From Limnoperna fortunei (Eukaryota; Mollusca; Bivalvia; Mytilida; Modiolidae): DNA of 64,000 nt. Shown in pieces: positions 10,121-23,300 of the stretch. The notes under the pieces were generated by a model. That model worked only from the letters and a program-made list of their open reading frames with translations. It was not told the DNA's origin and searched no databases. The DNA lies in contig OX104119.1 in the NCBI GenBank assembly GCA_944474755.1, positions 80,976,896 to 81,040,895 on the forward strand, written 5' to 3'. The position numbers were made by a program, and so were the translations under genes. The stretch's first letter is position 1. Each line of letters begins with the position of its first letter.

Positions 10121-10168
10121 CTGGTGATCTTGCCTCCAGTGATCGGTAATCCTGCACTCGTAACATTT

Positions 10169-10798
10169 TCATGGTCGTTGAACTGGAACTTTAGGTATAT
10201 TAGTGATAATTGGCTGACTGTAACGTGTCACTGTTGTAGGAGGGCTGTAAGGGGTTGGTCTTGCGAATTTTCTTTTAACGACCTTCATTTTTCTTGCAGC
10301 TTTGTTCTCTGCCCGTATGATTCGTTTTTCGTCCTCTGAATCGTGGGCGAGACTATGGGTCTCGTACTCGGATACTGTGCGCCAACCGTTCTCTGATTGA
10401 TCAGCTAATTTAACTAATTTTTGCCTATGGTTAAGAATATCCAAACCTTCGCTTACGCTTCTCATGGCCTTCACCGTTGACTTCCGCCTGTCCCTGTCGG
10501 GTTCCTCGCTTAAGTAACATTTAGCTTCCTTCATTTTATTGCCGATTTTTGTGTTAATTTTGAACTGCTCTTCGTTCCCTTTCCTTTTAAACACGTAGTT
10601 ATCGGAATTCATTTCCTCTATTTTTGCCAGCTGGGTTTCGGATAATTGTCTCTGATTCTCATTGATAGTTTTTTTAAAAGAACTCAAACTATTAGTAATG
10701 AGCTGGTCCATTCGTTGTAGCAAATCGTTTTGCATACTATTAACTGCATCTGAAATGCGTTGGTCTATTAAAGCAGTTATTTGTGCCGGCTCGGACAT
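10169..10798 (-). pseudogene. gag: DIRS-type gag-like protein, cut by a stop before its zinc knuckle
   Basis: The open frame runs from ATG at 10798 to TGA at 10169-10171 (209 aa). Residues 1-65 look like a coiled coil (repeated hydrophobic/Gln/Asn pattern), which suits self-assembly of a nucleocapsid. A basic middle part follows, with an acidic patch (DSEDEKR) and a proline-rich end. Directly past the stop the same frame encodes CYEC...H, a zinc-knuckle-like stretch lacking its last Cys, and then flows toward RT. The TGA is therefore probably a lesion that separated gag from the knuckle. The frame extends upstream to 10846, but only through non-ATG codons. Function is inferred from position and shape, not from a clear domain match. 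Confidence 0.65.
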
Positions 10799-11175
10799 TT
10801 TGACTAAACGAAGTCTACGGCTAGAATTAAGGCCGTGAAAGCCCAAAACCTACATAAGCTTCTACCACTTGATTATACGAAACTACTTTGATTGGCATAT
10901 GACATATCGTAACCTTAAGACATTATTTTCCCGCTATTACTACGAAACGCGGGAAAATATATATGTTTTGTTTACGTCTGTACCTCACGTTGCATTGTTC
11001 TGTGTCTGAGCGTAACCTGGTATCCTGGTGCAATATTTTTCATTGACGCAAGCTTCACTTCAAATATATCTGAAGGCCGCTTAGGCTCATGAGGATATCA
11101 TCGTCAGGGTACCAGAATATGTCTGAGCGTTGAAAATAAAGTTATGAAGTTCTGAAGGTAAGCAACATATAATAT
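10799..11175. other. Non-coding stretch upstream of the DIRS-like element, with an 11-bp-arm hairpin
   Basis: No gene. An inverted repeat with 11-bp arms at 10924-10934 and 10949-10959 (TATTTTCCCGC-type arm, 14-nt loop) could be a terminal or regulatory structure of the DIRS-like element. The 10-mer TGTCTGAGCG occurs twice, near 11004 and 11119. AATAAA occurs near 11137. Confidence 0.4.
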
Positions 11176-11316
11176 TCTAGCTGGAAGCATTTAGAGTAAA
11201 TAAGATAAAATGATATGTGCCCAATTTAGATAGCGATATTGGTATATTTGTTATATATGATGTAGATTTATTTTTAAATGGTAAAGAATATTTGGAGAGA
11301 GTAAATAAATTAAAAA

Positions 11317-11380
11317 AAATAATAATGTTATTATTATTCTTATTCATATTATTCATATTATTATTATTCATATTCATATA
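11317..11380. repeat. TTA/TTCATA-rich microsatellite bordering the satellite array
   Basis: Imperfect ATT/TTA repeats with ATTCATATT variants lie directly left of the 34-bp satellite. They are low complexity and without coding value; short ORFs on both strands here are composition artefacts. Confidence 0.75.
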
Positions 11381-14300
11381 TGGGGTACGATCCTCATTCG
11401 GGAGAAAGTTTATATGAGGTACGATCATCGATTGAGAGAAAGTTTATTTGAGGTAGGATCCTCATTTGGAAGAAAGTTTATTTGAGGTAGGATCCTCATT
11501 CGGGAGAAAGTTTTTATTAGGTAGAATCTTCATTTGGAATAAGTTGATATAAGGGATGATCCTCTTTTTGGGAGAACGTTGTATATGGTAGGATCTTCAT
11601 TTTGGAGAAAAGTTTTATGAGGTAAGATCTTAATTTGGAAAAAGTTATATCAGGTAGGATCCCCATTTGGAAGAATGTTTTTATGTGGTAGGATCCTCGT
11701 TTGGAAATAATTTAATATGAGGTAGGATCCTCATTTGGGACAAAGTTTATATGAGGTAAGATCCTCATTCGGGAGAAAGTTTATATAAGGTGCGATCATC
11801 GATTGAGAGAAAGTTTATATGAGGTAGGATCCTCATTAAGGAGAAAGTTTATATGAGGTAGATCCTCCTTAGGGTGAAAGTTTATATGAGGTACGATTAT
11901 CGATTGAGAGAAAGTTTATATGAGGTAGGATCTTCCTTATGGTGAAAGTTTATATGAGGTAGGATCCTCATTCGGAAGAAAGTTTATATGAAGTACGATC
12001 ATCGATTGAGAGAAAGTTTATATGAGGTAGGATCCTCATTAAGGAGAAAGTTTATATGAGGTAGATCCTCCTTAGGGTGAAAGTTTATATGAGGTACGAT
12101 TATCGATTGAGAGAAAGTTGATATGAGGTTTGATCCTCCTTATGGTGAAAGTTTATATGAGGTAGGATCCTCATTCGGAAGAAAGTTTATATGAAGTAAG
12201 ATCATCGATTGAGAGAAAGTTTATATGAGGTAGGATCCTCATTAGGGAGAAAGTTTATATGAGGTACGATCATCGATTGAGAGAAAGTTTACATGAGGTA
12301 GGATCCTCATTAGCGAGAAAGTTTATATGAGGTACGATCATCGATTGAGAGAAAGGTTTATATGAGGTAGGATCCTCATTAGGGAGAAAGTTTAGATGAG
12401 GTACGATCATCGAATGAGAGAAAGTTTATATGAGGTAGGATCCTCCTTATGGTGAAAGTTTATATGAGGTAGGATCCTCCTTATGGTGAAAGTTTATATG
12501 AGGTAGGATCTCATTTGGAAGAAAGTTTATATGAGGTACGATCATCGATTGAGAGAAAGTTTATATGAGGTAGGATCCTCCTTATGGTGAAAATTTATAT
12601 GAGGTAGAATCTCATTCGGAAGAAAGTTTATATGAGGTACGATCATCGATTGAGAGAAAGTTTATATGAGGTAGGATCCTCATTAGGGAGAAAGATTAGA
12701 TGAGGTACGATCATCGAATGAGAGAAAGGTTTATATGAGGTAGGATCCTCATTAGGGAGAAAGTTTAGATGAGGTACGATCATCGAATGAGAGAAAGTTT
12801 ATATGAGGTAGGATCCTCCTTATGGTGAAAGTTTATATGAGGTAGGATCTCATTCGGAAGAAAGTTTATATGAGGTACGATCATCGATTGAGAGAAAGTT
12901 TATATGAGGTAGGATCCTCCTTAGGGTGAAAGTTTATATGAGGTACGATTATCGATTGAGAGAAAGTTTATATGAGGTAGGATCCTCCTTATGGTGAAAG
13001 TTTATATGAGGTAGGATCCTCCTTATGGTGAAAGTTTATATGAGGTACGATCATCGATTGAGAGAAAGTTTATATGAGGTAGGATCCTCCTTATGGTGAA
13101 AGTTTATATGAGGTAGGATCCTCCTTAGGGTGAAGGTTTATATGAGGTAGGATCCTCCTTAGGGTGAAAGTTTATATGAGGTACGATTATCGATTGATAG
13201 AAAGTTTATATGAGGTAGGATCCTCCTTATGGTGAAAGTTTATATGAGGTAGGATCCTCATTCGGAAGAAAGTTTATATGAGGTACGATCATCGATTGAG
13301 AGAAAGTTTATATGAGGTAGGATCCTCATTAGGGAGAAAGTTTATATGAGGTACGATCATCGATTGAGAGAAAGTTTACATGAGGTAGGATCCTCATTAG
13401 CGAGAAAGTTTATATGAGGTACGATCATCGATTGAGAGAAAGGTTTATATGAGGTAGGATCCTCATTCGGGAGAAAGTTTAGATGAGGTGCGATCATCGA
13501 TTGAGAGAAAGTTTATATGAGGTAGGATCCTCATTAAGGAGAAAGTTTATATGTGGTAGATCCTCCTTAGGGTGAAAGTTAATATGAGGTACGATTATCG
13601 ATTGAGAGAAAGTTTATATGAGGTAGGATCTTCCATATGGTGAAAGTTTATATGAGGTAGGATCTTCCTTATGGTGAAAGTTTATATGAGGTAGGATCCT
13701 CATTCGGAAGAAAGTTTATATGAAGTAAGATCATCGATTGAGAGAAAGTTTATATGAGGTAGGATCCTCATTAGGGAGAAAGTTTATATGAGGTACGATC
13801 ATCGATTGAGAGAAAGTTTACATGAGGTAGGATCCTCATTATCGAGAAAGTTTATATGAGGTACGATCATCGATTGAGAGAAAGGTTTATATGAGGTAGG
13901 ATCCTCATTATGGAGAAAGTTTAGATGAGGTACGATCATCGAATGAGAGAAAGTTTATATGAGGTAGGATCCTCCTTATGGCGAAAGTTTATATGAGGTA
14001 GGATCCTCCTTATGGTGAAAGTTTATATGAGGTAGGATCTCATTCGGAAGAAAGTTTATATGAGGTACGATCATCGATTGAGAGAAAGTTTATATGAGGT
14101 AGGATCCTCCTTATGGTGAAAATTTATATGAGGTAGAATCTCATTCGGAAGAAAGTTTATATGAGGTACGATCATCGATTGAGAGAAAGTTTATATGAGG
14201 TAGGATCCTCATTAGGGAGAAAGATTAGATGAGGTACGATCATCGAATGAGAGAAAGGTTTATATGAGGTAGGATCCTCATTAGGGAGAAAGTTTAGATG

Positions 14301-17300
14301 AGGTACGATCATCGAATGAGAGAAAGTTTATATGAGGTAGGATCCTCCTTATGGTGAAAGTTTATATGAGGTAGGATCTCATTCGGAAGAAAGTTTATAT
14401 GAGGTACGATCATCGATTGAGAGAAAGTTTATATGAGGTAGGATCCTCCTTAGGGAGAAAGTTTATATGAGGTACGATTATCGATTGAGAGAAAGTTTAT
14501 ATGAGGTAGGATCCTCCTTATGGTGAAAGTTTATATGAGGTAGGATCCTCATTCGGAAGAAAGTTTATATGAGGTACGATCATCGATTGAGAGAAAGTTT
14601 ATATGAGGTAGGATCCTCCTTATGGTGAAAGTTTATATGAGGTAGGATCCTCCTTAGGGTGAAGGTTTATATGAGGTAGGATCCTCCTTAGGGTGCAAGT
14701 TTATATGAGGTACGATTATCGATTGATAGAAAGTTTATATGAGGTAGGATCGTCCTTATGGTGAAAGTTTATATGAGGTAGGATCCTCATTCGGAAGAAA
14801 GTTTATATGAGGTACGATCATCGATTGAGAGAAAGTTTATATGAGGTAGGATCCTCATTAGGGAGAAAGTTTATATGAGGTACGATCATCGATTGAGAGA
14901 AAGTTTACATGAGGTAGGATCCTCATTAGCGAGAAAGTTTATATGAGGTACGATCATCGATTGAGAGAAAGGTTTATATGAGGTAGGATCCTCATTCGGG
15001 AGAAAGTTTAGATGAGGTGCGATCATCGATTGAGAGAAAGTTTATATGAGGTAGGATCCTCATTAAGGAGAAAGTTTATATGAGGTAGATCCTCCTTAGG
15101 GTGAAAGTTTATATGAGGTACGATTATCGATTGAGAGAAAGTTTATATGAGGTTGGATCCTCCTTATGGTGAAAGTTTATATGAGGTAGGATACTCATTC
15201 GGAAGAAAGTTTATATGAAGTAAGATCATCGATTGAGAGAAAGTTTATATGAGGTAGGATCCTCATTAGGGAGAAAGTTTATATGAGGTGCGATCATCGA
15301 TTGAGAGAAAGTTTACATGAGGTAGGATCCTCATTAGCGAGAAAGTTTATATGAGGTACGATCATCGATTGAGAGAAAGGTTTATATGAGGTAGGATCCT
15401 CATTAGGGAGAATGTTTAGATGAGGTACGATCATCGAATGAGAGAAAGTTTATATGAGGTAGGATCCTCCTTATGGTGAAAGTTTATATGAGGTAGGATC
15501 CTCCTTATGGTGAAAGTTTATATGAGGTAGGATCTCATTCGGAAGAAAGTTTATATGAGGTACGATCATCGATTGAGAAAAAGTTTATATGAGGTAGGAT
15601 CCTCCTTATGGTGAACGTTTATATGAGGTAGAATCTCATTCGGAAGAAAGTTTATATGAGGTACGATCATCGATTGAGAGAAAGTTTATATGAGGTAGGA
15701 TCCTCATTAGGGAGAAAGTTTAGATGAGGTACGATCATCGAATGAGAGAAAGGTTTATATGAGGTAGGATCCTCATTAGGGAGAAAGTTTAGATGAGGTA
15801 CGATCATCGAATGAGAGAAAGTTTATATGAGGTAGGATCCTCCTTATGGTGAAAGTTTATATGAGGTAAGATCCTCCTTATGGTGAAAGTTTATATGAGG
15901 TAGGATCTCATTCGGAAGAAAGTTTGTATCAGGTACGATCATCGATTGAGAGAGAGTTTATATGAGGTAGATCCTCCTTAGGGTGAAAGTTTATATGAGG
16001 TACGATTATCGATTGAGAGAAAGTTTATATGAGGTAGGATCCTCCTTATGGTGAAAGTTTATATGAGGTAGGATCCTCATTCGGAAGAAAGTTTATATGA
16101 GGTACGATCATCGATTGAGAGAAAGTTTATATGAGGTAGGATCCTCCTTATGATGAAAGTTTATATGAGGTAGGATCCTCCTTTGGGTGAAAGTTTATAT
16201 GAGGTACGATTATCGATTGATAGAAAGTTTATATGAGGTAGGATCCTCGTTAAGGAGAAAGTTTATATGAGGTACGATCTTCGATTGAGAGAAAGTTTAT
16301 ATGAGGTAGGATCCTCCTTAGGGTGAAAGTTTATATGATGTTTGACCCTCATTCGAGAGAAAGTTTATATAAGGTACGATCATCGATTGAGAGAATGTTT
16401 ATATGAGGTAGGATCCTCCTTAGAGTGAAAGTTTATATGAGGTAGGACCCACGTTAGGGAGAAAGTTTATATGAGGTAGGATCCTCGTTAGGGAGAAAGT
16501 TTATATGAGGTAGGATCCTCGTTAGGGTGAAAGTTTATATGAGGTAGGATCCACATTCGGGAGAAAGTTTATATGAGGTACGATCATCGATTGATAGAAA
16601 GTTTATATGAGGTAGGATCCTTGTTAGGGAGAAAGTTTAGATGAGGTAGGATCCTCCTTAGTGTGAAAGTTTATATGAGGTACGATCATCGATTGAGAGA
16701 AAGTTGATATGAGGTAGGGTCCTTGTTAGGGTGAAAGTTTATATGAGGTAGTATCCTCATTCGGGAGAAAGTTTATATGAGGTACGATCACCGAATGAGA
16801 GAAAGTTTATATGAGGTAGGATCCTCCTTAGGGAGAAATTTTATATGAGGTACGAGCATGGATTGAGAGAAAGTTTATATGAGGTAGGATCCTCGTTAGG
16901 GTGACAGTTTGTAGTAGGTAAGATCCTCATTCGGGAGAAAGCTTATATAATATACGATCATCGATTGAGAGAAAGTTTATATGAGGTAGGATCCTCGTAA
17001 GGGAGAAAGTTTATATGAGATAGGATTCTTGTTAGGGAGAAAGTTTATATGAGGTAGGATCCTCGTTAGGAAGAAAGTTTATATGAGGTAGGATCCTCCT
17101 TATGGTGAAAGTTTATATGAGGTAGGATCCTCATTCGGAAGAAAGTTTATATGAGATACGATCATCGATTTAGAGAAAGTTTATTTGAGGTAGGATCCTC
17201 ATTAGGGAGAAAGTTTACATGAGGTACGATCATCGATTGAGAAAAAGTTGTTATGAGGTAGGATCCTCGTTAAGGAGAAAGTTTATATGAGGTACGATCA

Positions 17301-20300
17301 TCGATTGAGAGAAAGTTTATATGAGGTAGGATCCTCCTTAGGGTGAAAGTTTATATGATGTATGACCCTCATTCGGGAGAAAGGTTATATAAGGTACGAT
17401 CATTGAGAGAATGTTTTTATGAGGTAGGATCCTCCTTAGAGTGAAAGTTTATATGAGGTAGGATCCTCGTTAGGGAGAAAGTTTATATGAGGTAGGATCC
17501 TCGTTTGGGAGAAAGTTTATATGAGGTAGGATCCTCGTTAGGGAGAAAGTTTATATAAGGTACGATCATCGATTGATAGAAAGTTTATATGAGGTAGGAT
17601 CCTTGTTAAGGAGAAAGTTTATATGAGGTACGATCATCGATTGAGAAAAAGTTTTTATGAGGTAGGATCCTCGTTAAGGAGAAAGTTTATATGAGGTACG
17701 ATCATCGATTGAGAGAAAGTTTATATGAGGTAGCATCCTTCTTAGAGTGAAAGTTTATATGAGGTAGGATCCTCGTTAGGGAGAAAGTTTATATGAAGTA
17801 GGATCCTCGTTAGGGAGAAAGTTTATATGAGGTAGGATCCTCATTCGGGAGAAAGTTTATATGAGGACGATCACCGAATGAGAGAAAGTTTATATGAGGT
17901 AGGATCCTCCTTAGGGAGAAAGTTTATATGAGGTGCGAGCATGGATTGAGAGAAAGTTTATATGAGGTAGGATCCTCGTTAGGGAGAAAGTTTATATGAG
18001 GTGGGATCCTCATTCGGGAGAAAGTTTATTTCGGGTAGGATCCTCATTTGGGTGAAAGTTTATATGATGTATGACCCTCATTTGGGAGAAAGTTTATATA
18101 AGGTACGATCATCGATTGAGAGAATGTTTATATGAGGTAGGATCCTCCTTAGAGTGAAAGTTTATATGAGGTAGGATCCTCGTTAGGGAGAAAGTTTATA
18201 TGAAGTAGGATCCTCGTTAGGGAGAAAGTTTATATGAGGTAGGATCCTCATTCGGGAGAAAGTTTATATGAGGTACGATCACCGAATGAGAGAAAGTTTA
18301 TATGAGGTAGGATCCTCCTTAGGGAGAAAGTTTATATGAGGTACGAGCATGGATTGAGAGAAAGTTTATATGAGGTAGGATCCTCGTTAGGTTGAAAGTT
18401 TATATGAGGTAGGATCCTCATTCGGGAGAAAGTTTATTTCGGATAGGATCCTCATTCGGGAGAAAGTTTATCTGAGGTAGGATCCTCGTTAGGGTGAAAG
18501 TTTGTAAGAGGTAAGATCCTCATTCGGGAGAAAGCTTATATAAGATACGATCATCGATTGATAGAAAGTTTATATGAGGTAGGATCCTCGTAAGGGAGAA
18601 AGTTTATACGAGATAGGATTCTTGTTAGGGAGAAAATTTATATGAGGAAGGATCCTCATTCGGGAGAAAGTTTATATGAGGTAGGATCCTCGTTAGGGTG
18701 AAAGTTTATATGGGGTAGGATCCTCATTCGGGAGAAAGTTTATATGAGGTAGGATCCTCATTCGGGAGAAAGTTTATTTCTGGTATTATCCTCATTCGGG
18801 ATAAAGTTTATATGAGGAAGGATCCTCGTTAGGGAGAAAGTTTATATGAGGTAGGATCCTCATTCGGGAGAAAGTATATATTTTACGATCATCGATTGAG
18901 AGAAAGTTTATATGAGGCAGGATCCTCATTCGGGAGAAAGTTTATATGAGGTAGGATCCTCGTTAGGGAGAAAGTTTATATGAGGTAGGATCCTCGTTAG
19001 CGAGAAAGTTTATATGAGGTAGGATCCTCGTTAGGAAGAAAGTTTATATGAGGTATGATCCTCGTCAGGGAGAAAGTTCATATGAGGTAGGATCCTCATT
19101 CGGGAGAAAGTTTATATAAGGTACGATAATCGATTGAGAGAAAGTTTATATGAGGAACGATCATCGATTGAGAGAAAGTTTATTTGAGGTAGGATCCTCG
19201 TTAGGGAGAAAGTTTATATGATGTAGGATCCTCATTCTTAGTTTATTTGAGGTAGGATCCTCATTCGGGAGAAAGTTTATATGAGGTAGGATCCTCGTTA
19301 GGGTGAAAATTTGTATGAGGTAAGATCTTCATTCGGGAGAAAGTTTACATAAGATACGATCTCGATTGAGAGAAAGTTTATATGAGGTAGGATCCTCGTT
19401 AGGGAGAAAGTTTATATGAGGTAGGATCCTCGTCAGGGAGAAAGTTTATATGAGGTAGGATTCTCATTCAGGAGAAAGTTTATATGAGGTAAGATCCTCA
19501 TTCGGGAGAAAGTTTACATAAGATACGATCTCGATTGAGAGAAAGTTTATATGAGGTAGGATCCTCGTTAGGGAGAAAGTTTATATGAAGTAGGATCCTC
19601 GTTAGGGAGAAAGTTTGTATGAGGTAGGATCCTCATTCGGGAGAAAGTTTATATGAGGTACGATCACCGAATGAGAGAAAGTTTATATGAGGTAGGATCC
19701 TCCTTAGGGAGAAAGTTTATATGAGGTACGAGCATGGATTAAGAGAAAGTTTATATGAGGTAGGATCCTCGTTAGGTTGAAAGTTTATATGAGGTAGGAT
19801 CCTCATTCGGGAGAAAGTTTATTTCGGGTAGGATCCTCATTCGGGAGAAAGTTTATCTGAGGTAGGATCCTCGTTAGTGTGAAAGTTTGTAAGAGGTAAG
19901 ATCCTCATAAGGGAGAAAGCTTATATAAGATACGATCATCGATTGAGAGAAAGTTTATATGAGGTAGGATCCTCGTAAGGGAGAAAGTTTATATGAGATA
20001 GGATTCTTGTTAGGGAGAAAGTTTATATCAGGAAGGATCCTCATTCGGGAGAAAGTTTATATGAGGTAGGATCCTCGTTAGGGTGAAAGTTTATATGGGG
20101 TAGGATCCTCATTCGGGAGAAAGTTTATATGAGGTAGGATCCTCATTCGGGAGAAAGTTTATTTCGGGTAGGATCCTCCTTATGGTGAAAGTTTATATGA
20201 GGTAGGATCTCATTCGGAAGAAAGTTTAAATGAGGTACGATCATCGATTGAGAAAAAGTTTATATGAGGTAGGATCCTCATTAGGGAGAAGGTTTAGATG

Positions 20301-23300
20301 AGGTACGATCATCGAATGAGAGAAAGGTTTATATGAGGTAGGATCCTCATTAGGGAGAAAGTTTAGATGAGGTACGATCATCGAATGAGAGAAAGTTTAT
20401 ATGAGGTAGGATCCTCCTTATGGTGAAAGTTTATATGAGGTAAGATCCTCCTTATGGTGAAAGTTTATATGAGGTAGGATCTCATTCGGAAGAAAGTTTA
20501 TATCAGGTACGATCATCGATTGAGAGAAAGTTTATATAAGGTAGGATCCTCCTTAGGGTGAAAGTTTATATGAGGTACGATTATCGATTGAGAGAAAGTT
20601 TATATGAGGTAGGATCCTCCTTATGGTGAAAGTTTATATAAGGTAGGATCCTCATTCGGAAGAAAGTTTATATGAGGTACGATCATCGATTGAGAGAAAG
20701 TTTATATGAGGTAGGATCCTCCTTATGATGAAAGTTTATATGAGGTAGGATCCTCCTTAGGGTGAAAGTTTATATGAGGTACGATTATCGATTGATAGAA
20801 AGTTTATATGAGGTAGGATCCTCGTTAAGGAGAAAGTTTATATGAGGTACGATCTTCGATTGAGAGAAAGTTTATATGAGGTAGGATCCTCCTTAGGGTG
20901 AAAGTTTATATGATGTATGACCCTCATTCGAGAGAAAGTTTATATAAGGTACGATCATCGATTGAGAGAATGTTTATATGAGGTAGGATCCTCCTTAGAG
21001 TGAAAGTTTATATGAGGTAGGACCCACGTTAGGGAGAAAGTTTATATGAGGTAGGATCCTCGTTAGGGAGAAAGTTTATATGAGGTAGGATCCTCGTTAG
21101 GGTGAAAGTTTATATGAGGTAGGATCCACATTCGGGAGAAAGTTTATATGAGGTACGATCATCGATTGATAGAAAGTTTATATGAGGTAGGATCCTTGTT
21201 AGGGAGAAAGTTTAGATGAGGTAGGATCCTCCTTAGTGTGAAAGTTTATATGAGGTACGATCATCGATTGAGAGAAAGTTTATATGAGGTAGGGTCCTTG
21301 TTAGGGTGAAAGTTTATATGAGGTAGTATCCTCATTCGGGAGAAAGTTTATATGAGGTACGATCACCGAATGAGAGAAAGTTTATATGAGGTAGGATCCT
21401 CCTTAGGGAGAAATTTTATATGAGGTACGAGCATGGATTGAGAGAAAGTTTATATGAGGTAGGATCCTCGTTAGGGTGACAGTTTGTAAGAGGTAAGATC
21501 CTCATTCGGGAGAAAGCTTATATAATATACGATCATCGATTGAGAGAAAGTTTATATGAGGTAGGATCCTCGTAAGGGAGAAAGTTTATATGAGATAGGA
21601 TTCTTGTTAGGGAGAAAGTTTATATGAGGTAGGATCCTCGTTAGGAAGAAAGTTTATATGAGGTAGGATCCTCCTTATGGTGAAAGTTTATATGAGGTAG
21701 GATCCTCATTCGGAAGAAAGTTTATATGAGATACGATCATCGATTTAGAGAAAGTTTATATGAGGTAGGATCCTCATTAGGGAGAAAGTTTACATGAGGT
21801 ACGATCATCGATTGAGAAAAAGTTGTTATGAGGTAGGATCCTCGTTAAGGAGAAAGTTTATATGAGGTACGATCATCGATTGAGAGAAAGTTTATATGCG
21901 GTAGGATCCTCCTTAGGGTGAAAGTTTATATGATGTATGACCCTCATTCGGGAGAAAGGTTATATAAGGTACGATCATCGATTGAGAGAATGTTTTTATG
22001 AGGTAGGATCCTCCTTAGAGTGAAAGTTTATATGAGGTAGGATCCTCGTTAGGGAGAAAGTTTATATGAGGTAGGATCCTCGTTTGGGAGAAAGTTTATA
22101 TGAGGTAGGATCCTCGTTAGGGAGAAAGTTTATATAAGGTACGATCATCGATTGATAGAAAGTTTATATGAGGTAGGATCCTTGTTAAGGAGAAAGTTTA
22201 TATGAGGTGCGATCATCGATTGAGAAAAAGTTTTTATGAGGTAGGATCCTCGTTAGGTTGAAAGTTTATATGAGGTAGGATCCTCATTCGGGAGAAAGTT
22301 TATATGAGGTAGGATCCTCATTCGGGAGAAAGTTTATATGAGGACGATCACCGAATGAGAGAAAGTTTATATGAGGTAGGATCCTCCTTAGGGAGAAAGT
22401 TTATATGAGGTGCGAGCATGGATTGAGAGAAAGTTTATATGAGGTAGGATCCTCGTTAGGGAGAAAGTTTATATGAGGTAGGATCCTCATTCGGGAGAAA
22501 GTTTATTTCGGGTAGGATCCTCATTTGGGTGAAAGTTTATATGATGTATGACCCTCATTCGGGAGAAAGTTTATATAAGGTACGATCATCGATTGAGAGA
22601 ATGTTTATATGAGGTAGGATCCTTCTTAGAGTGAAAGTTTATATGAGGTAGGATCCTCGTTAGGGAGAAAGTTTATATGAAGTAGGATCCTCGTTAGGGA
22701 GAAAGTTTATATGAGGTAGGATCCTCATTCGGGAGAAAGTTTATATGAGGTACGATCACCGAATGAGAGAAAGTTTATATGAGGTAGGATCCTCCTTAGG
22801 GAGAAAGTTTATATGAGGTACGAGCATGGATTGAGAGAAAGTTTATATGAGGTAGGATCCTCGTTAGGTTGAAAGTTTATATGAGGTAGGATCCTCATTC
22901 GGGAGAAAGTTTATTTCGGATAGGATCCTCATTCGGGAGAAAGTTTATCTGAGATAGGATCCTCGTTAGGGTGAAAGTTTGTAAGAGGTAAGATCCTCAT
23001 TCGGGAGAAAGCTTATATAAGATACGATCATCGATTGATAGAAAGTTTATATGAGGTAGGATCCTCGTAAGGGAGAAAGTTTATACGAGATAGGATTCTT
23101 GTTAGGGAGAAAATTTATATGAGGAAGGATCCTCATTCGGGAGAAAGTTTATATGAGGTAGGATCCTCGTTAGGGTGAAAGTTTATATGGGGTAGGATCC
23201 TCATTCGGGAGAAAGTTTATATGAGGTAGGATCCTCATTCGGGAGAAAGTTTATTTCGGGTAGTATCCTCATTCGGGAGAAAGTTTATATGAGGAAGGAT

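Larger units (their letters stand above)
7119..10798 (-). mobile_element. Decayed DIRS-like (tyrosine recombinase) retrotransposon
   Basis: Read on the minus strand, the order is a gag-like protein ending in a zinc knuckle remnant, RT with YLDDG, RNase H, a post-RNase H region typical of this order, then a tyrosine recombinase. No integrase or protease is seen. That combination defines the DIRS order, which integrates through a recombinase and makes no target-site duplication. Every gene carries stops or frameshifts. The recombinase ends at the gypsy LTR, so the element's 3' end is missing here. The inverted terminal and internal complementary repeats expected of DIRS elements were not identified. 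Confidence 0.8.
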
